Shown here in pieces: positions 57,916-64,000 of a stretch of DNA of 64,000 nt. Source of the DNA: Rhexocercosporidium sp. MPI-PUGE-AT-0058 (taxonomy: Eukaryota > Ascomycota > Leotiomycetes > Helotiales); assembly GCA_020746875.1 (NCBI GenBank), contig JAGTJL010000003.1, forward strand, positions 2,046,001-2,110,000, given 5' to 3'. The notes under the pieces are model-generated. The model had not been told where the DNA came from and did no database searches. It worked only from the letters and a program-made list of their open reading frames with translations. The number at the start of each line of letters is the position of its first letter. Position 1 is the first letter of the stretch. Both the position numbers and the translations under genes were made by a program.

Positions 57916-60574
57916 ATGGCAGATTTTGATCTTGAGCAAGTCCTTGGATCGCTGACTTTGGATGAAAAGGTTTCACTACTTACAGGTATGTCTACATATT
58001 CTCACACTGTCCGATGAGAGTTGTTGATATTAACTGTCATAAAGGACATGACTTTTGGCATACCACCCCGATTAATCGCCTCGGTGTACCGTCTATCAGA
58101 CTTTCAGACGTAAGTCTTCATGGGTGAATTCATACCACTCAGAACTAATAACTTCAGGGGCCCAATGGTGTTCGTGGACCGACTTTCTTCGATAGTGTAC
58201 CAGCTGCATGCATCCCTTGCGGAACTGCAATCGGTGCCACGTTCGACCCAGATCTTGTGCAAAAAGTAGGCCGTCTTCTTGGAGACGAGGCTAAGGCTAA
58301 AGGAGCCCATGTCATTCTTGGACCGACCATTAATATCTTACGTTCGCCCCTTGGTGGTCGTGGATTCGAGTCCTACTCCGAAGATCCTCTTCTGTCGGGC
58401 GTGTTAGCTGGTGCTTATTGCGCCGGAGTGAAAGAAAGAGGCATCGTGCCTACTCTCAAACACTTTGTCTGCAATGATCAAGAGCATGAGCGGATGGCGT
58501 ATGATGCCATTGTGACTCAGAGAGCTCTGCGCGAAATCTACCTACTACCATTTCAAATCGCCATCAAAGCCTCACAACCACAAGCTATTATGACAGCCTA
58601 TAACAAAAGCAACGGCGTGCATCTCTCAGAAGACGACCGAATCCTCAAGGCCATACTGAGGGATGACTGGGGTTGGGAAGGTCTTCTTATGAGTGACTGG
58701 TTCGGAACTTACAGTACGACCCGGGCCATCGAAGCTGGACTCGATCTTGAGATGCCGGGACCCAGCAAGTGGCGTGGTGCAGCACTTCTTCATTCAATAC
58801 TCGCCAACAAGGTAAAAATTTCCGTGTTGGACGAGAGAGTGCGCGCTGTGTTGAGATTGGTCAAGCAAACAGCCGGTTCTGGAGTTCCCCAAAACGCTCC
58901 TCAGAAAACCTTGGATCGGCCAGAGGATAGGGAATTTCTGCGTCGAGTCGCAGCTGAATCAATCGTTCTGTTGAAAAACGAAGAGAGTATTTTGCCTCTA
59001 AGCAAGGAGAAGAAGATCCTTGTTATCGGTCCGAACTCGAAAATTGCAACTATCAGCGGAGGCGGAAGTGCATCGCTTCATGCCTACTACGGAGTGACAC
59101 CTTTTGAGGGAATTACAGCTCAGGCGTCAGATGTTGAATTCGTACAGGCTATCTATAGTCACCAATTTCTTCCCCTTCTCGGTCAATTCCTTGTTAATAC
59201 GAAAGGAGATCCTGGGTTCACATTCCACGTCTACAATGACCCACCAGAGGCAGAAAACCGCGAACTAGTGGAAACTCGCCACCTGAAAGATGCTAATTGC
59301 TTCTTTCTCGATTATGATCACCCAAAGAAGAATGAACTCTGGTACGGAGACGCAGAAGGAACCTTTGTTCCAGAGGAGGATGGGCTGTACGATTTTGGCC
59401 TCGCAGTTCAGGGCACTGCTAAACTTTACGTCGATGGCAAGCTCTTGGTCGAAAATTTCGAAAACCAAAAGATTGGGTCATCATTCTTTGGTTCTGGGAC
59501 TATAGAGGAGATTGGCTCTGTTGAGATGAAAGCTGGCCAGAGCTACAAAATTCTTATCAACTGGGGATGTTCAAAGACCAGTGAAATCAAGTCAGGTGGA
59601 GTGGTCGATTTTGGCCAGGGTGGCTTGAGGTTTGGAGTAGCTAAGCGTCTAGATGTAGTAGAGGGCATCAAGGAAGCTGTCGAAAAGGCAAGGCTAGCAG
59701 AGCAGGTGATTCTCTTTGCGGGTCTCAGCGCCGAATGGGAATCAGAGGGACAGGACCGGCCTACCATGGATTTACCTCCACACAGCGATGAATTAATCTC
59801 TCGGGTTCTTGATGCAAACGCTAACACAGTAGTTGTCATACAGAGTGGTACGCCAGTGACAATGCCTTGGATACACAGGGCGAAATCTGTGCTTCAGGCT
59901 TGGTATGGTGGTGATGAGACAGGAAACGGCATCGCAGATGTCGTCTACGGTGTAGTCAACCCAGTAACTTACCACTTCACACATAGCGGGATGTGCACAC
60001 TGCTAACGAATCTCAGTCTGGAAAGCTACCTCTTTCAATGCCACACAGCATTGAAGATAACCCGGCATTTCTCAACTATCGTTCTGAAGGTGGTCGAACC
60101 TTGTATGGTGAAGACGTCTACATTGGATATCGCTACTACGAGAAGGTCCGCAAGCCACCGCTCTTTTCCTTTGGTCACGGTCTCTCTTATACAACGTTCG
60201 AGATCTCCGATCTAAAAATCACGGGAGGAGAGACTGGTGAGGCGACTGTCTCAGTCAAAGTCAACAACACAGGCGCTCGTGATGGTGCCGAGGTGATACA
60301 AGTTTATGTTTCGCAAACCAAGCCACGCATCAACCGTCCGATCAAGGAACTCAAGGCGTTCCAGAAAGTGTTTGTGAAGGCTGGAGAAGAAGCAATGGTA
60401 GACATCAAGATTGATGTTGTTCGAGCGACGAGTTTCTGGGACGAGAATGTAGAGAAATGGTGCAGTGATTCTAGCGACTACCAAATAGTAGTCGGAAATT
60501 CCGGGGCGGCTGATGCGAATTTCTTACGAGGTGATCTCTCAGTAGGGAAGACAACATTTTGGACTGGTTTGTAG
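57916..60574 (+). CDS. GH3 beta-glucosidase, intracellular, with PA14 insert
   Basis: Exons 57916-57985, 58045-58109, 58158-59963 and 60017-60574 encode 832 residues. The enzyme hydrolyses terminal beta-glucosidic bonds. There is no signal peptide ([24 protein letters not shown]), so it should be cytosolic. The GH3 barrel runs from SDGPNGVRG, with the nucleophile Asp225 in [11 protein letters not shown]. The second GH3 domain carries the likely acid/base Glu575 in [13 protein letters not shown]14 domain is inserted at about residues 395-540 ([15 protein letters not shown]...[25 protein letters not shown]). The fibronectin III-like tail follows [21 protein letters not shown]. Asp225 coincides with the numbered nucleophile of the Kluyveromyces marxianus enzyme BglI, which has the same domain order. 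The start codon is the first ATG of the frame. Confidence 0.94.
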
Positions 60575-62001
60575 AGTGTGCTAGTAGTGTTATTTTTGTA
60601 TCTAACTTCTGTCATTCAAGAAACGTAGAATTGGGACATTGGTTCGAAGATGTTTAAATCTCTGGGCATTAAATGTGATGGTTGTTTGGTGCAGAAGGGA
60701 CCTCTTGTCTGAACCAAACGATACCTGCAAATTGCAGGAGGTTTTTGCAGAAAAGTCCATTTTGGTCTACCGAGTCAAGTAAATTTCGTTGCGAAACTTA
60801 CATGTGAAAAGAAAGTTCCTCCTTTGGTCCGATGATCTCCTGGTGTCGGACTGCAAGCAAGGACAGAACAGGACGCATACTTCAAGTAAGCGCAAAACAA
60901 AACGTGAGCAAGAAGACACCCGTTGACCAATTTAGCTATTATTCCTTGTTCAATTATTACTAGAAGTGATCAGAGCTTTCTTGCTCGATGAATCCACACT
61001 CACCATGGCCAGGTAGGGCTTCCTCGGTAGCTGCTGCTGTTACTAAATCAACAATGTATGTCATCTCCCCATAGGATGTATGGATGACTGACTAGGTAGG
61101 TCGTCGACCATGACATTGATTTACGAGTCAGGGATACATACTCACTTATTTTCAGTACTGTAAGCTGCAATTAGCATGGAGCCAGATTATGGGGTAAAGG
61201 GGGTATCCATGCACGAGGCGAGGGTGAGCACCGGTATCGGTAGTCTGGGATCTTCTAGCTTCGTTCGTCCACCAATGAGCATGGATTGCCAGCATCTTCC
61301 GTACCTACACTGCAGTACTTCGTACGGAAGGGGGTAGACAGTGAGTCTCGTCCACCGTTTTCAGGACTAAAGTTATTCTTCCACTACGTTGAAATTTTAG
61401 ACTTTTCTCCATAAATATCTCAAATGTTAGGCAAAATACTTGGAGGCGGACGAGACCTGCTGCAAACCCCCTTTCGCACAGGAAAGGTATCCACGCTATC
61501 GAGTGTGTTAAGAAGTGGCCGATTGAGGCACGTGAAGAACTCTAAAGTCGAAGTTCTAAAGGAACAGTTCCACAACTCACAATAATAAAATAAGAATCAA
61601 TCTTTAAAGTCGTTTTCATAATAATAGTCCGATCTTGTATCTTTTTTTCGTTCGTTTTTAATTAGAATTTCGTAGTCAAAAACATAGTACTCTCGTATTT
61701 AGGCACCTCGCCAAAATCGGCCACTTCATAATGCACTCGATAGCTACGGTAAGCGACCCCACGTCGGTTGTTCACCGGGCAACCAACCCAACCATGCATG
61801 CATGATCGATTTACTACCCCGCTGTCCGCCCCGCCGTCTTTTTCTCCGCCTCCTCCCCGCCCCCTTCTCTACCTTACCTACCTTACTACGCGTTCGTTTC
61901 CTTTCCCCGTCCAACCTCGGTAAACATACATCCCAACCAACGCAAATCAGTTGCCTGTCAAGTCGATAATCGTAGTAGTATCTCGTTCCGTCTATGTGGT
62001 T
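60575..62001. other. Intergenic, beta-glucosidase / zinc-cluster regulator
   Basis: 1.4 kb without a supported gene. It contains the beta-glucosidase 3' UTR and the regulator's promoter; the last 200 bases are C/T-rich (TTACCTACCTTACTACG region at about 61873-61890). Confidence 0.6.
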
Positions 62002-64000
62002 ATGGAGACCTTGGAGAATCCAATCACCGCCAGTCCGAAACAGCATCAGTCCTCCAAGCGGCGAATCCCCATAAGCCAAGCTTGGTTCGTTCGTCTTCTC
62101 AATGATGAAAAGGAAGGCAGGCATATCGGCTAATTACTCTCGACAGTGACGCATGCAGAGTTCGAAGAGTCAGATGCCAGAAGGACTCTGACGGAGAATC
62201 TGGCTCACATTCTCTACCGGCGACCCGAGGGTCTTGCCTACGATGTGCGAAATTTGGACTTGACTGCACGTTCTTGCTTCCGGTCAAGAGTCGTGGTCCG
62301 CAACCAAGGTAACTACTCGCTTTAAGCTGCGCGCTTTTGACGGCGATCTTGGCCTGAGGAAGGTATCTCTGTTGACACATTCCAGAAATAAGCTTCACTC
62401 CTCGCAAGCCTCCGCTGCTGCGAAGAACACTACCAGTGAAGGTGGTTCGCCACATATCCTGCATACCAGCAGGTCACCAAATACCCCCACGAACAATCCA
62501 TCATCCCCGTTCGAGAGTCCTGTATCGCACAGGGAATATGCTCAGGAGGCTACTTCAAAGGTACAGACTGTATCACAATCATCACAATACTCTTTCAACG
62601 TGCCTCCATCACTGCACACACAGGGCCTGGAAATTTGGAGCTCGTATCCTACTGACGGTCTCGGCGACAGAGAGGTAGTGAAGTTGATACTTGCCGATTA
62701 CTTTCAATACATATATCCTTTGGTACCAGTAGTCCATCGGCCCTCCTGCAAACGCGATATCGCAGACAATCGAGACTGCAACGATGAAATTTTCCTTGGT
62801 CTTATTTACGGCCTTTGCGCTCTGACTATCGCAACTCTACCCAGCAAGTTTCATAACTACCAAAAACTACGCCCCAACTCACCCCATGAAAATAGTAAGG
62901 CTATGGTATATGCATGTTATGATGAATTCACGCGTCTCAAACGGCATGAGTACTTCGATGAGATCAATTTCGATAAATGGGCTGCTCACTTCTTGATGTA
63001 TCTTGCATTTTTTCATGTTACAGATTACAATCGGTCACGCATGGTTGAGGTGCAGGCTAGTCAACTTGCTCGTCTGCTTAATCTGCATAAAGGTCCTGAA
63101 AATAATGGTCTGAATTACATCGAGATCCAACTCCACAAAAAGGCATTCTGGTTAAGCTTCTACACCTTCGTGTAAGCAAATTTCTTTCCACAGCTAAAGA
63201 TGGAAATCCTCAGAATATGCGTTCCTCACTAATCAGTATTTACCCACAGCCACGGCAAAGTCCACTTCGTCCGCAAAGAACGTATTGGCTTCATAGATCA
63301 AACAGAGGCCCGCACTGTCCGCTTCGAAAGTCTTATGCCCGCCGAAGTCGACGATGAATATATCCATGCCCACACAATCTACCCCCAGCCCCCCGGCACC
63401 GTCTCCCTGGTCACAGGCTTCAACCTCAACTCTCAGGTCTTTCTCGCCGCCTACACCTCTGGCTCTCAAAGAGACGAACCATGTCCCTGCATCCGCGCGG
63501 AAGATGTGCAGTTGCAGATTCGACACCTTCAGCAACGTCTAGACGTGCTAAAATACATGCTCGATGATATTCCGGCGCCGTTACAGCCTTGGGTTGCTTC
63601 TGAACAGCAAGACAACTCACCTCCGCCCGGTGATGCGGATGATTTGCAGGGGCGTCGTGAGTTGTATGGCCATTTTGCAATTTTGCGTGCTAATCTTCAC
63701 GTCACGCATCTCTGGTTTCAGACTCTACTTTCCAGTCAGCTGGATGTACTACTGGAATCGCAGGTATCTTTAGAGGCTGGTACATTGATACCGATGTGTA
63801 CACCGCCGTTGACATCAGCACTACCAGTACCAGTCCGTGACGTTAAACTCGTCTGGGCCGAACGCGAAGCCTTATGCCGCCAGCTACTTCATCTCCTCCA
63901 TGGAATCCCACACACTTATTTAGAGCCCAATGGGATTACTATCGTAAGTTCTGCTCGCAGCTTGTTATCGAATCCCTACCCCCCTTTCATTGGATTTAAC
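62002..64000 (+). CDS. Zn2Cys6 fungal transcription factor (3' end outside window)
   Basis: Exons 62002-62084, 62147-62308, 62386-63171 and 63250-63943 give 575 codons before a GTAAGT donor; the gene continues past the window. The zinc cluster is split by intron 1: exon 1 ends in ISQA plus two bases of a Cys codon, and exon 2 continues DACRVRRVRC, then CLRCAKFGLDCTF. The six Cys fit C-x2-C-x6-C-x19-C-x2-C-x6-C, with an unusually long spacer between the two halves. KSRGPQP after it matches the linker of sugar regulators. A fungal-specific transcription factor domain follows (ILADYFQYIYPLVPVVHRPSC...IFLGLIYGLCALTIA, LARLLNLHK, KKAFWLSFYTFVHGK). Relatives regulate sugar and glycoside genes. Position suggests control of the transporter and beta-glucosidase. 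Confidence 0.88.

Overview
The window is nuclear DNA of a filamentous ascomycete fungus (Pezizomycotina; a leotiomycete such as a helotialean is plausible but cannot be proven here). The evidence is many short introns (mostly 46-110 bp) with GTAAGT-like donors, CTAAC/CTGAC-type branch sites and CAG/TAG acceptors, both strands coding at moderate density, a Zn2Cys6 regulator, a mitochondrial CDF metal transporter, an F-box protein and BTB proteins. No virus, plasmid, CRISPR array, intact transposon or rRNA gene is visible. Exon-intron models were built by hand from splice signals; every multi-exon model below closes in frame except the 5' end of the BTB gene at 17.9-18.5 kb.

Layout. 1-1.8 kb is non-coding with simple repeats. 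1.8-8.35 kb (minus) is separase, sharing a 306-bp divergent promoter with a small mitochondrial DUF5321-like protein. 9.4-10.6 kb (minus) is a SIRT4-type sirtuin; 11.5-13.0 kb a CDF metal transporter; 13.5-15.3 kb D-xylulokinase with a probable GC-AG intron. 15.3-19.6 kb is accessory DNA holding a BTB/POZ gene and a decayed paralogue. 19.6-31.3 kb carries five minus-strand genes: a coiled-coil protein, an NCBP3-like cap-binding protein, a Myb-like protein with tandemly duplicated exon-intron units, and two fungus-specific proteins. 31.3-36.4 kb is a 5.1-kb gene-poor block.

36.4-42.0 kb has a Cys/His-cluster coiled-coil protein and an F-box protein. 43.2-47.7 kb groups three ribosome genes: uL22 (RPL17) and uS13 (RPS18) divergently, then SDO1 (60S maturation) convergent to RPS18. 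48.3-50.0 kb is vacuolar carboxypeptidase Y; 50.4-52.3 kb a ten-exon trimethyllysine dioxygenase (first step of carnitine synthesis); 53.0-54.5 kb a small hydrophilic protein and a promethin/LDAF1-like membrane protein.

The right end (55.4-64 kb) looks like a small catabolic cluster: an MFS sugar transporter and an intracellular GH3 beta-glucosidase with a PA14 insert transcribed divergently from an 800-bp promoter containing a CGG-N5-CGG-N5-CGG array, followed by a Zn2Cys6 transcription factor running off the window. The natural reading is uptake of a short beta-glucoside, cytosolic hydrolysis, and control by the neighbouring zinc-cluster protein; the substrate and the regulatory link are inference.
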